In this document: piece after piece, positions 32,058 through 41,079 of the stretch
How the letters are laid out: each line of letters opens with the position of its first letter
How positions within the stretch are numbered: the stretch's first letter is position 1
NCBI GenBank assembly: GCA_002811645.1
Contig: PDIP01000113.1
Span: forward strand, 21,266 to 85,265
Reading direction: 5' to 3'
Source of the DNA: Corallochytrium limacisporum
Lineage: Eukaryota > Opisthokonta
DNA: 64,000 bases
Notes under the pieces: model-generated
Told to the model about the DNA's origin: nothing
Database searches by the model: none
The model's input: only the letters and a program-made list of their open reading frames with translations
Made by a program: the position numbers and the translations under genes

Positions 32058-32396
32058 TCACAGGTCTCTCTCTTCTCTGGGATTGATTGTCCAGAGCGGG
32101 GAAAGTCCGTCGAAGGGAGGCATTTCTCCGATGGACAGGGCCACGGGTCTGAGTAAATTAGTCACATTTACTATAGAAACAGTGAAGAAACACGAAACGG
32201 AGTCAGGACATTTGAGGAAAACCATACCTGAACCACGGGTCGCACTCTGGTGGGCCGTAGGGTGCGAGGGTGAGGAACTCGGTTTTCCAAGCACACACAA
32301 CTGCAGCAGCAGAAAACTTGGCCAAAAAGAATGCTGTGAAAGCAGCAACTCCCGCGGGCCCACCACCGTAGGTGGTCAACCGCAAGACATGCTTGG
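32058..32396 (-). CDS. Candidate last two exons of an unrecognised spliced gene
   Basis: On the minus strand a branch-like CTAAC and a long C/T tract end in GATAG at 32397. Downstream, an open exon (32396-32228) encodes about 56 residues with an Ala/Phe-rich hydrophobic stretch (AGVAAFTAFFLAKFSAAAVV) and LAPYGPPECDPWF. It ends at a GTATGG donor. After a 79-base intron with a CTAAT branch and a TTTACTCAG acceptor, a second exon (32148-32058) continues in the correct phase with PVALSIGEMPPFDGL and stops with TGA. The phase agreement and complete splice signals are the evidence. The hydrophobic segment suggests a small membrane protein. The start exon, which would lie at or beyond the CT and CTGT repeats, was not found, and the protein family is not recognised. 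Confidence 0.4.
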
Positions 32397-32620
32397 CTAT
32401 CGAAGGGGGGGGAGAGAGAGAGAGAGGGGGGGCTAGGGTTAGGTGGTTGCCCTTTGGCGAGGATCACTCGAGGGGTGTGGCAGAGGGAGCCGTTAATTTT
32501 TGAGCGGGGTAGAGTGTATGTGCCGGCGGGTGTTTCATTGGTGGAGTACGTCTTTCGCTACGAACTTGGGCCCAATTCAATAAGCGTTGTGCCGGGCCAA
32601 GAACAAGAAAATTCTCACCA

Positions 32621-32622
<2 letters not shown>

Positions 32623-32657
<35 letters not shown>

Positions 32658-32671
32658 TCTCTTTCTCTCTC
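32623..32671. repeat. (CT)n microsatellite
   Basis: An almost pure CT run with a few CC and TT interruptions, 39 bases before the CTGT array. Confidence 0.9.
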
Positions 32672-32710
32672 GCTGTGTCCTCTCCGCGCTTCTCGCAATT
32701 GTCCTCTCTC

Positions 32711-32801
<91 letters not shown>
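32711..32801. repeat. (CTGT)n microsatellite
   Basis: About 22 uninterrupted tetranucleotide units. Because the unit is four bases long, all three plus-strand frames stay open as Leu-Ser-Val-Cys repeats, which generates spurious ORFs. Confidence 0.95.
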
Positions 32802-32897
32802 CGCTCCCACACACTCGCACGCACTCAAGTCTCTTTCGTGCTCTCGTCCGGCTGTCCCCGTCTCCCCTCTCTCTCCCGGTGGTCTCCTGTGCTGACA

Positions 32898-32914
32898 CCC
32901 CCCCCGCCCCGGGG
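32898..32914. repeat. C-tract/G-tract palindrome
   Basis: C8, G, C4, G4; a shorter member of the dispersed family. Confidence 0.7.
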
Positions 32915-33243
32915 CCTTTTCTCGATATTTTCACAGGGCCGCCAGGCCTTGCGGCATGCCCGCAAATGTACGGGTCAGTCGTTCAGGGCCAGACTTAAGA
33001 AGAAAAGGGCAAAAAAAAAAAGGCCGCGAGAAGAAGGAGGCTGGAAACGGGCACTCATGGCCCGGGGCCTAATTTTGCAATGGTTAGGTACTATTTCTTT
33101 ATCTGGCCCTCTTGACGGAGCCCGCTCAAGCCACCGGGGCGCACTCAAGTCATTTCGCCGGCGCGGAGAACGAGTGTCGATGGCAGTGGTAAGGGTTGAT
33201 CTATGTCTCTTGTTCGTACTGGGACGTGTATCATTCGCCATGG

Positions 33244-33873
33244 TTACCCGGGAACGTCGATGCCATGCTCCTGAAGCCAATGCAGAATCTGTGTAGGCAT
33301 CAAGTCTCGGTTAGTGTTGGGCTGCAGGTGCCAAAGTTCCGTCTCCGGACGCAGCTTGAGGCGGTTGATGAAGGGCGTTCCACGTTTAGCGATGGTTGCA
33401 ACCACCAGAATATTTCTGTCTGGGGAGGCAGCACTGTCAAGGACTGAGATCAGACGAGTACAGAAAGTTGGTGACAGGCACTCCATCTTTCCAATCTCAT
33501 CAATCAAGTACAGAGTGGCCTTGGTGGGCTCAGGCAAATAGTGGTCTAAGGATGTGTCAATGGCAGAAACATTCACAAAGTATTTGCCAACCCGGGGCAT
33601 ATCCGATGTTCCTGTTATAGAAGCCAGTTCAGCTTGTCTACTGCTACTGTTCGTTCCGTGGTGCAAGTCCACGAGTTTGAATCCGGTTCTTGAGCCCGTT
33701 CCATCCGATCTCGACCGCACCTCCAAGGTCAGGAACCCGGCAATGTGTGTAGTATCAGACCGTTGTTTCCCACCAGTTGCAAGTAATAGACGCTTTGCTA
33801 CGGTGTGAAGGGCTGTCGTCTTACCTGCTCCCGGTTCTCCGGTTAACAAGAGTACCCGTGATGCCGGTGACAT
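33244..33873 (-). CDS. NTPCR: NTPCR/THEP1-type nucleoside-triphosphatase
   Basis: A 209-residue P-loop NTPase of the THEP1 family (human NTPCR, "cancer-related NTPase"). Characterised members hydrolyse ATP, GTP and other NTPs slowly, and their cellular role is unclear. The Walker A motif GEPGAGKTT lies at about 11-19. The family-specific Walker B segment LYLIDEIGKMEC lies at about 115-127. A final conserved region IAKRGTPFINRLK is at about 164-176. The length is close to the usual 180-190 residues. It starts at the ATG at 33873 and stops at 33244, with no intron. The product is likely cytosolic, since no signal or membrane segment is seen. Confidence 0.93.
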   Translation of the reverse strand: MSPASRVLLLTGEPGAGKTTALHTVAKRLLLATGGKQRSDTTHIAGFLTLEVRSRSDGTGSRTGFKLVDLHHGTNSSSRQAELASITGTSDMPRVGKYFVNVSAIDTSLDHYLPEPTKATLYLIDEIGKMECLSPTFCTRLISVLDSAASPDRNILVVATIAKRGTPFINRLKLRPETELWHLQPNTNRDLMPTQILHWLQEHGIDVPG

Positions 33874-34159
33874 TTAGAATACTGAGCTATGGTATCGGTG
33901 TCATTGTCTTTGGGATACAATTTCTCTGCACGTCGAGATCTCTGTAAACAGTGTCATACCGTGCTCCATATACCATTGTCAGAGCTGATCTAGCTGTCTA
34001 TTTATTTGTATGACAGGTCATTAGACCCGTGCCCGTCACATGGTTACGCATTTGATGAGGTCAAATTCCAGCCATGGCTGAACCCTCTTGTCATCCCTAC
34101 AGGGTCAATGTGGCATACGGCAAAAGGGGACGAAAAAAAAAAGAAAAAAAAAGAAAGAG

Positions 34160-34172
34160 CAAAAAAAAAAAA
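34160..34172 (-). terminator. RNA polymerase III terminator (T run) of the tRNA
   Basis: Twelve consecutive A on the plus strand (34161-34172) read as T12 on the transcribed strand, 16 bases after the 3' end of the tRNA-Leu. That is the usual context of a Pol III stop. Confidence 0.8.
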
Positions 34173-34188
34173 CCGAAGGTTTGCATAT

Positions 34189-34302
34189 GGTAAGAGTGGG
34201 AGATTCGACCAACCCTATCAAAACGGCTCGGTATTCGAACCCACGCCTCCGAAGAGATGTGGACTTGAGCCACACGCCTTAGACCAACTCGGCCATCTTA
34301 CC
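34189..34302 (-). tRNA. tRNA-Leu(CAA) with a 32-nt intron in the T loop
   Basis: Read on the minus strand, the acceptor stem GGTAAGA (34302-34296) pairs with TCTTACC (34195-34189), all 7 bp. The D stem is GCC/GGC. The anticodon stem TGTGG/CCACA encloses the loop CTCAAGT (34269-34263), anticodon CAA, which decodes UUG. A variable arm CTC-TTCG-GAG marks a class II tRNA. The T stem GTGGG (34244-34240) pairs with CCCAC (34200-34196). Only the T loop is abnormal: 39 nt (34239-34201) instead of 7. Within it TTCG (34239-34236) pairs with CGAA (34207-34204), flanked by the 3-nt bulges AAT (34235-34233) and TCT (34203-34201). An inner hairpin follows (ACCGA with TTGGT). This is a bulge-helix-bulge. 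Cutting both bulges after their second base removes 34233-34202 and leaves TTCGAAT, an 82-nt normal tRNA-Leu. The usual eukaryotic intron after position 37 is absent. Confidence 0.9.
34202..34233 (-). other. Putative bulge-helix-bulge intron between tRNA positions 59 and 60
   Basis: The 32-nt insert lies between A59 and T60 of the tRNA-Leu. The inner stem is ACCGA (34232-34228) with TTGGT (34212-34208), one G-G mismatch, then CC with GG, capped by a 9-nt loop. The hexamer TCGAAT occurs in both the 5' exon side and the intron 3' end, which is what lets the 4-bp central helix form. Splice positions are predicted from the archaeal-type rule and have not been observed. Confidence 0.75.
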
Positions 34303-34774
34303 AGGCGAAATACATTACAACATACTCACACAGTACGCATTTCGGTATAGTAGTATAACTGGGGAAAATTAATATATATAGTGCTGAATATGCGAAACTT
34401 TGATTAGGGAAATATTCCGGGGGCGGTTGGCACGGCCCAATTGGCAAAGTGCTGCCAGAGGGGGGTGGCAGGTTGTACGCGCAGGTTGTACGCACCCGGA
34501 ATGTGGGCCATGAAGGGCGGCAAGTTAAGTGATATGTCCCACTTCAGACTGCATTCTCCCAAAGTACAGACGAAGGGAGCACCACGTCGAAGCCCTAATC
34601 CAGAGTTGGTTAGGACCGCAAGTGGCGATGGCAATGGCCGCGGGCGGTCAATCTCGCCCACCCGCAGAACATTTCCTGAGCCGTCCGGCCGGCAGGTACA
34701 CGCCACATGTCCAACACAGTCCCGCGCGGCAGGCAGCATTGCACAAAAAGCAATCATAGCGCCTCGGGCAGGCC

Positions 34775-35038
34775 ATGCAGAAGTTTTCGAGGAAGGATGA
34801 TGTTCTCCTGGCCACCGTCACCGGAACAAAATCCCCGCCACTGATAAGAACCCATGGCAGATTCCGCGAGCAGGTAGTTCGGCAAGGTCACAGCTTAGAT
34901 CAGCACGACCAAAGTGCACTGATGGACATGGTTTCGAAGATTGGGGGGACTTGCATGCTGCAGACAAGCTCCAAGGCGGAGCGTGAGCGCCAGCAACGCA
35001 TCATGGAGAGGCTCAAGCGAAGACCGCCCTGGAAGTGA
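34775..35038 (+). CDS. Short hypothetical ORF
   Basis: An 87-codon frame (MQKFSRKDDVLLATVTG ... RQQRIMERLKRRPPWK) with a basic, helix-prone C-terminal half. No family is recognised. The sequence just before the ATG (GCCTCGGGCAG) could be a splice acceptor, so this may be the last exon of a longer gene. Upstream frames at 34404-34757 on the opposite strand are cysteine-containing but equally unplaced. It sits between the tRNA and TMX2. Support rests only on an uninterrupted frame and a plausible composition. Confidence 0.35.
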   Translation: MQKFSRKDDVLLATVTGTKSPPLIRTHGRFREQVVRQGHSLDQHDQSALMDMVSKIGGTCMLQTSSKAERERQQRIMERLKRRPPWK

Positions 35039-35284
35039 CGAGGAAGGCGCTGGTGTCTTGACACATCGGATCATGTAGTAAAAGCACAAACATCGTGGCA
35101 ATCTTATTGATATGATAGTCTTCTGTCGCTTCTGTCCTTTCGGTTTGATTTCGTAATGTGCTTTGTCTTGATTTGACTCTGACGTGTAGGTACCGCCGCC
35201 TTCCCGTGCCCCTTGCCCCAAAGCCGGACCCCCGGGCCTCCGACGGGCCCCGGAGAAGGGAAGGACTGGCTTTTTTCACCCAGG

Positions 35285-35305
35285 CCCCCCCCCCGGGGGG
35301 GGGGG
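35285..35305. repeat. C10/G11 palindrome
   Basis: A perfect C-tract/G-tract palindrome between the short ORF and TMX2. Confidence 0.9.
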
Positions 35306-35725
35306 CCGGAAAATGGGCCCCAAAACCCACCCGCCGTGGGAGGGAGAGAGGCTTCCATAGTAGCACACAACCCACCCGCCAGGATTTTCCCTTTGAGTAG
35401 CTCGTCACCTGGGTTAGTATGAGTATCTTCAGGGGCAGGGGCGGGTGATCGGTGGTTGTTGTTGTCGGTGTGGGTGCTCGCTGTTGTCGTGGATGATGGT
35501 GTTGAGGACGAGTAGGAAGCGAGATATGGTACTCGTGAATGAAAATATGAAGATCCTAGATCGGTTGCACTAGCCAATGTTAGCAGAAGTATCGGATGAG
35601 GAAGAACGCAAGGGACCGGACGCGACATTCGGCAGCAACCGAGGAGTAAACAATACCCAGAAGCACAAGACACAGCTTCAGCCAATTGCGATAGACAGGA
35701 CGCGGAAAGAGAAGGAGAAACTAAG

Positions 35726-36535
35726 ATGTCGTCCTGGACAGACCGTCTGCGGCGGTTCGCAGCACCGTATTATGCTGCCAATCTAAGCCTTATCCTCGCA
35801 TGGCCCGCAGTTCGATACGGTGAGTACACCCAACATCTGTGGCCTGAAGCATGGTCCATGGAGACCAAGGAGCGTGAGATCATGATGCTTGCCGCTATCG
35901 TCACAGCGTTCCGCACGCAGCGGGACATTTCTACAGAGGCACAGCTGGCCACCATTTTTACGTTTTCCAAGCTCGCTATTGCGGTGATGTGTGCTGCGCA
36001 CAACATGATCTACGCCGCAATCTGGCTCGTAGCAGCAGCGATTGTCCATTTCGCCTTCCCGCAGCCTATGTACAAGGGACCAGAGAACGTCAAAATGCTC
36101 AGTCCTCAGGAAATGGAACGTGTCTTGGGCAATAAAAACGAGACATGGATCATCGAATTTTTCACGACATGGCACCCGAAGTGCATCGCGTTTGCTCCGG
36201 TGTGGGCGAAACTCAGTGAGCAATACGGTAGTCGGAAGCTGAAATTTGGCAAGGTTGATGTCGGACGGTATCGCATTGCTGCGCAAAAGATGCGCATCAA
36301 TGACGAAGCGACGACCAAACAGATACCAACTGTGGCCATCTTCCATAGGGGCGTTGTATTCCGCCAGCTGCCGGAATTACCCAAGGTTGGATCTGCTCAA
36401 CAGGACATCACAGCCATGAAGTTCTCCGAAGAGCTGGTTAGGGACCAATTTGAATTGCAAGAAGTCAGCAAGAAAGGGCCCGCCGCATCGCTGTTCAAGG
36501 GTGAAGCAAGAGGGGCCGGAAAGGAGAAGAAGTGA
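35726..36535 (+). CDS. TMX2: TMX2-like thioredoxin-related membrane protein
   Basis: Homologue of TMX2 (TXNDC14), an ER/mitochondria-associated membrane protein with a cytosol-facing thioredoxin-like domain. Of 269 residues, an N-terminal hydrophobic segment lies near 16-30 and a longer hydrophobic region at about 80-112. A thioredoxin-like domain spans about 135-240 (ETWIIEFFTTWHPKC, LKFGKVDVGRYR, QIPTVAIFHRG). The FGKVDVGRY block and the KQIPT cis-proline region are close to animal TMX2. The active-site position reads HPKC, so only the second cysteine is present; animal TMX2 has SNDC, also with one cysteine. A classical CxxC disulfide exchange is therefore unlikely. The tail is lysine-rich and ends KEKK, similar to but not identical with a KKxx ER-retrieval signal. 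The ATG at 35726 is clear, and no intron is seen. Confidence 0.9.
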   Translation: MSSWTDRLRRFAAPYYAANLSLILAWPAVRYGEYTQHLWPEAWSMETKEREIMMLAAIVTAFRTQRDISTEAQLATIFTFSKLAIAVMCAAHNMIYAAIWLVAAAIVHFAFPQPMYKGPENVKMLSPQEMERVLGNKNETWIIEFFTTWHPKCIAFAPVWAKLSEQYGSRKLKFGKVDVGRYRIAAQKMRINDEATTKQIPTVAIFHRGVVFRQLPELPKVGSAQQDITAMKFSEELVRDQFELQEVSKKGPAASLFKGEARGAGKEKK

Positions 36536-37541
36536 AACAAGTCATTGTGCTCAACAGGGATATGGTAGTTAGTTCATCGGAACGGAAGCAGATGGGTCCA
36601 TCAAGGAAGCCAGAATTAAAAAACCTAGACGAAGATAATAAAAGAATTATAGCCACCAGAAGTCATCACCATCAATAGTTGTAACTGAGCGCTTGTCTGC
36701 GCTACCGGCACACCTGCCCGCCCCCACCAGCAGGTCCCCCGGCACCCCAGCCCCGCGCTCTCCAGACACAGAAACCTTCAGCTCGGTCCAAAGAAGGGCG
36801 GGCCATCCCCGCAGTTTACTCACTAACTCGGGACAGCACGGCGGGTTGCATCCACCATCGATGAGCAGGGAGATTGGCTGCTGGGGCTTTTGAAGCTGCC
36901 CCGATGAGGTCAGTGACGGGCGGTAACCAGCAGATGCGGACATTGAGTATGCGGGTAAAGGAACAGTGATTTTTGGTAACTCGCTTCTTGTCACGCAGCG
37001 CTCGCAGTGTCCGACCAAGAGAGTTCACCGACCTCGCCATAGTACTCGAGACTCTCAATGAAGACGGAGAGAACTACGAACAGCAGTGGATCCTCCCGTT
37101 GCTGCTTCCCAGCTGGTGATACAAAGCTTCAACTGGGATGTCGGGTGGAAAAGCGCAAACGGAAACGAGTTGCAAAGTACGGGTCCTAATACTCACACCA
37201 ATTTGTGGTTTGGGGGTAGACCACAATGAAGAGTGAAACAACACGCCCACCAGGGACAGTTGAAAGTTCAACTGTAACTGGCTGGTATGAATAGCGTGAC
37301 TTATGGACTTGTTGGTGTCATTGTGAGCCATTGATAAACAAGCGAACAGCGTCACGGGAAGTCGGCACCTCAACGTTGCGCTTGGATACAATCATGGAGT
37401 TGGGAAGAGAAGAGAAAGAATCCTAACAATATACTGGTACACCCACAGCCAGCTGAGAATTGTGAAAACGTTTGAGAACACGTTACCATGTATTCGGATT
37501 GCGCACGGTATGGTCGTGTTCTGGTGATGCTTTCGTCATTT

Positions 37542-37624
37542 CCCCCGCCAACTCCCCAATCCCCATCGGCCCACCCCCCCCCCGGGGGGGGGGGGTTGGG
37601 CAAGGGCAGGGGCATCTCCCTTTC
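37542..37624. repeat. Left copy of a duplicated gap-flanking block
   Basis: About 83 bases with a C10/G11 palindrome (37574-37594) at the centre, ending at the N run. They match the sequence right of the gap (37755-37839) apart from a few substitutions and homopolymer-length differences. Confidence 0.85.
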
Positions 37625-37754
37625 NNNNNNNNNNNNNNNNNNNNNNNNNNNNNNNNNNNNNNNNNNNNNNNNNNNNNNNNNNNNNNNNNNNNNNNNNNNN
37701 NNNNNNNNNNNNNNNNNNNNNNNNNNNNNNNNNNNNNNNNNNNNNNNNNNNNNN
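37625..37754. other. Assembly gap (130 N)
   Basis: Run of N. Both flanks carry the same sequence, so the gap may be two overlapping contig ends that were not merged. ORFs running through it are artefacts. Confidence 0.95.
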
Positions 37755-37839
37755 CCCCCGCCAACCCCCCAATCCCCATCGGCCCCCCCCCCCCCCGGGG
37801 GGGGGGTGTTGGGCAAGGGCAGGGACATCTCCCTTTCGC
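37755..37839. repeat. Right copy of the gap-flanking block
   Basis: It begins with CCCCCGCCAAC, which sits near the start of the left copy, and contains a C14/G10 palindrome (37783-37806). Confidence 0.85.
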
Positions 37840-39309
37840 TTCATCGCGCATCTTCGTTTGGTCAGCCACAGCTGGGATCGGCCCCAGCCTTAGCCCCGAC
37901 CCGGAGGAAACACACACGAAGGAAGACATTATCTGGTGAGAGCGGGCTATCAACATTTTGTCAGTCCCTATGGATAACACACACTTCATACTAACGACGC
38001 CGCAGAAAAGGACAACCAAAATCTTGAATTGCGGTCTGCTAGGGTAGTGACAAGGTGTGCCGACAACCTAGTACCTGGTCGACCGCATCGTTTTGTTGAC
38101 CGTACTTGTCCGTTTCTTGTGAAGGGTTTGATGGGGTTTCACGACCACCAATACGCCTCCATGACGGAAATCAAACTTAAGGTTTGGGAATTTGAAATGG
38201 CCCGTACTTATCAATGTCACATTCTAAGGGGAATTTACAAACTCCGTACATTGTTCAGCATGCGCAACATATCGTAGTCTACCGTCTGACGAGCGACTTC
38301 TCTAACCCATCAGACATTGTGTTGTCGCGTGTGTGGCAGCACTCAGGACTTTGACACCTGGGGATATATAGGGAGTTTGGTGTGGAAGAATGTCCCAGAA
38401 CTCTCTTGATCCCAACGGTATCGGCACGCCAAGCGCACCCTCTGATTGGAGGTGACTGTTGGTGGCAAGGGACAGAATTTTCCCGGGATGGGATGTAGTA
38501 TTCTCGATCTGGACCTCCCCTGAGTCCCCTGCAGAACTTGGACCACTCAATGAAGTTGATTCTGAAATTGACCCCATTCGCCACCTCCTGAACTGCAAAA
38601 CTATTCCCCATGGCGAGCATGGTGTTCGTACTGTCATGGGCAGTGAAATCCCCGCATTCTCCATGTTGGAAGACTGCATGAAACTGAAACTGAAGTACCA
38701 ACGAAAAGATCTATCCCTTGGCAGCTAGTCCAAGATAAACGAGAAAAGCATGGTCCCCTCAAAAGAGGAGAGGATTGAAAGCAACCGCTCGACTACAGCT
38801 GGTACCGCACGACTGGGGCTGTATCAATCAAAACGATCGTAAGTCGGTGACCTGGGTACGTCATGTTCCCTCCCTTGAATAAATAGATGCGATAGTCTAC
38901 TAAAGCCAGCGTATGCCGCAGGTAACATGACGTGTACTACAAGATACGCATGTACCTCAGCGCTTGTCTGTGTTTTGCTGCAGAAAAGGACACAATAGCC
39001 CCAGTCTGTGTGATATCTCTCCCTGGGCTTTTCGATGCGATGGGATGCGTGTGCCCGCATTGAAGAGTTTGCGGTCCAACAGTTTTCCGGGCAGGAAAAA
39101 CGGACTACGTATTCCATTACATGTGTAATACGAAAGTGGTAGTATGATACAGGAGATTGGATGTCCCACCCGAACTCTCCACCCTGCTTGAAGTCTTCAA
39201 AATAGACGGTCCATAGACGACGAACTCGACCACTAGGTCCTCGGGAACTCGAGCTCGAACCTACGTAGCAGGGGTGGAGAGCCGCATGTCCTAACGCGTT
39301 GGGTTCGGG

Positions 39310-39423
39310 CGAACAACGTTCCGCAGCTCTTTCTGCGGCGCTCGCAATGTGACTGTGATAGCCGGTCTCGGTAAAAAGAGGGAAGTGCGAGCCTCCACAG
39401 TGTTGGATGTGGTATGCTCGTGA
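39310..39423 (+). pseudogene. Diverged copy of the 3' end of the FG-GAP gene
   Basis: This segment aligns without gaps to the last 111 bases of the gene at 42093-45887 (45777-45887). By eye about 75 percent of bases match. The deduced residues agree at 29 of 36 positions and are followed by an in-frame TGA. The same frame is closed by TAA about 25 bases upstream, and no homology is visible further upstream. It is therefore a truncated paralogue or a terminal exon of a broken copy. The excess of silent over replacement differences suggests it was under selection for some time after duplication. Confidence 0.8.
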
Positions 39424-39632
39424 GCCCCCTTTCTGGTCACTTTCATAGCATCCACAGAGCCAATAAGGCTTTTGATTCTCAAGCAAGCTTTAGCGTAACG
39501 TATGTGAAACAAACAGGACTGAACAGGTGATGACTGTAGAGGAGGGTGGCTACTTACTGTAATCGGGGGGAAGCGTGGCTAACTGCGGATGGTATGGGGA
39601 GGGTGAGGCTCCTTTCGCGTGGCAATGAAGCA

Positions 39633-39656
39633 TCCCCCCCGGTCCCCGGGGAGGGG
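39633..39656. repeat. C-tract/G-tract palindrome
   Basis: C7, GGT, CCCC, GGGG, AGGGG. Confidence 0.7.
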
Positions 39657-41055
39657 CACAACAAATCCAACGACCACCAAGGGAACTATTAATTTTTATT
39701 CGATTACCCGCAACACTGAGAAAGTAAGAAGGTACAAGTCCCACATGGATATGGTGCATTTATCGTACAATAGCATACTACCGGTGGTACCATCATGCAA
39801 TGAAGATACCTGCGCACACGCAGCAGGTACACCCAACCGGACAACAAAGACCCACTCTCCTTGGGGATGAAGCGGTGCTGATTCCCCTTTTGTCGTCACC
39901 AATCTCATCTTCCTCATCAAAACACAATCCAATCTGCCCCCTCCCCCACCCCACCTTCTTCTCTTTCCTCCCCCCTTTCGCAGGAGCGCCGGGGAAACCC
40001 TGCCAGCGGAACCAAGGACCGCTGTCAACTTATTGCCAAAACACCCATCGGGGACATTCCCTTACACCTATAAAAACCTGAGTGAATGGGGATGCATTTT
40101 CTCTGAGGTTGTGGCTGTTATGGGACGAGACGCGTGCGTTCGGCAGGTAGGATGAGGACACGGGGCATATGCTTCGTTGACGACAATCTTCACAGACTCT
40201 CTGAAGAATTTCTTGCATGATGTTCCTCCCCATTTTGCTGTTCGGGCCTATGGTCAAGGTGGTGCCCAAGGCGATGGGGAAGTATAGATGAGTCCGTTTG
40301 GCTAGCAAGATTTGTTTAACGCGTGCTCTCGGAACTGAAGCGTTCCCCAAATCCACGTCTTAGAAAGGCGCGTACCAGTCGGTACCCCCAATGTGCGGAT
40401 CCCCGGTTTTAAGGAATCCCTGTCCCTCCCGGTGTTCAAGGAACTAAATGGAAACACACTTAACTTATTGCAAGGCACGTACGAATATCCCCAAGACCCA
40501 AAAGTGTATGGTATCAAAGGTATAAGATGCTACGATTCCCCACTGGATTTAAGGAATCGTTCCGCTCCGAAACAGCTGGTAAACTCCTCGGTTGAGTTCT
40601 GAACCACACGACGGATGGTAGTATAAGCTTGGGGAATTATGGGTAGGTATCGAAAGTGATTGTTTTGCCCCGTTTCAAGCGACTCCAGGCGTTCCCTTGA
40701 CCAGCAATGAAATATCCATCAGCTACCGATCACAAGTCCTGCAATAGAGAACGGAACTGAAAGATCTGTTTCCAATACAGTATTGTGATCAATGCGTTAC
40801 CATCTTTCTCAGGGATTACGATGCCGTTGCCAACCCCGCACATGGCGTCCAAATCTGGCTGCTGTTACAACACAGTATGGACGGTTTTTTTGTCCCGCAA
40901 AACGAAATCCCCCGTAGAAGAAATTGCAAGTCGGCAAGAAAGTGAAACTGACCTGACAATGATCGACCATTCAATACAAAAAGTGTGATGATCTGGGTAC
41001 CGTGACAGCGATAACGGAGAAGGGTATGACAACGGGGAAGAAAATCGGGCGCCAC

Positions 41056-41079
41056 CGGGCCCCCGGGGAGTGGGGGGGG
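41056..41079. repeat. C-tract/G-tract palindrome
   Basis: GGGCCCCCGGGG followed by AGT and a G8 run. Confidence 0.7.

Larger units (their letters stand above)
29413..33243. other. Gene-poor region rich in microsatellites
   Basis: 3.8 kb with no long gene. It holds GA-rich runs near 29945-29975, a polypurine/polypyrimidine stretch at 30290-30365, a (TTCA)n tract (31526-31558), (CT)n (32623-32671) and (CTGT)n (32711-32801). C/G palindromes lie at 32006-32016 and 32898-32914. A possible spliced gene on the minus strand (32058-32396) is listed separately. Several overlapping ORFs of 60-130 codons on both strands lack recognisable domains. Confidence 0.5.

Noticed and set aside
32454-33296. 280-codon plus-strand ORF through the CT and CTGT repeats, and its minus-strand counterpart
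   Set aside because: A tetranucleotide repeat keeps all frames open; the translation is Leu-Ser-Val-Cys repeats.
35104-35685. 193-codon minus-strand ORF before TMX2
   Set aside because: Runs through a C/G palindrome, is proline- and glycine-rich, has no domain, and is antisense to the likely TMX2 promoter.
36647-37331. Several minus-strand ORFs with donor-like GTGAGT sites
   Set aside because: At least three frames look open in turn, and different splice models each give a short, unrecognised product. I could not choose one.
37370-38019. ORFs spanning the N gap
   Set aside because: Unknown bases translated as X; artefacts.
39169-39309. tRNA-like sequence (GGTTCGAGCTC, D-arm-like segment and a 7-bp pairing) on the minus strand
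   Set aside because: T stem and anticodon stem do not pair, and the putative acceptor halves are 140 bases apart without a consistent fold.
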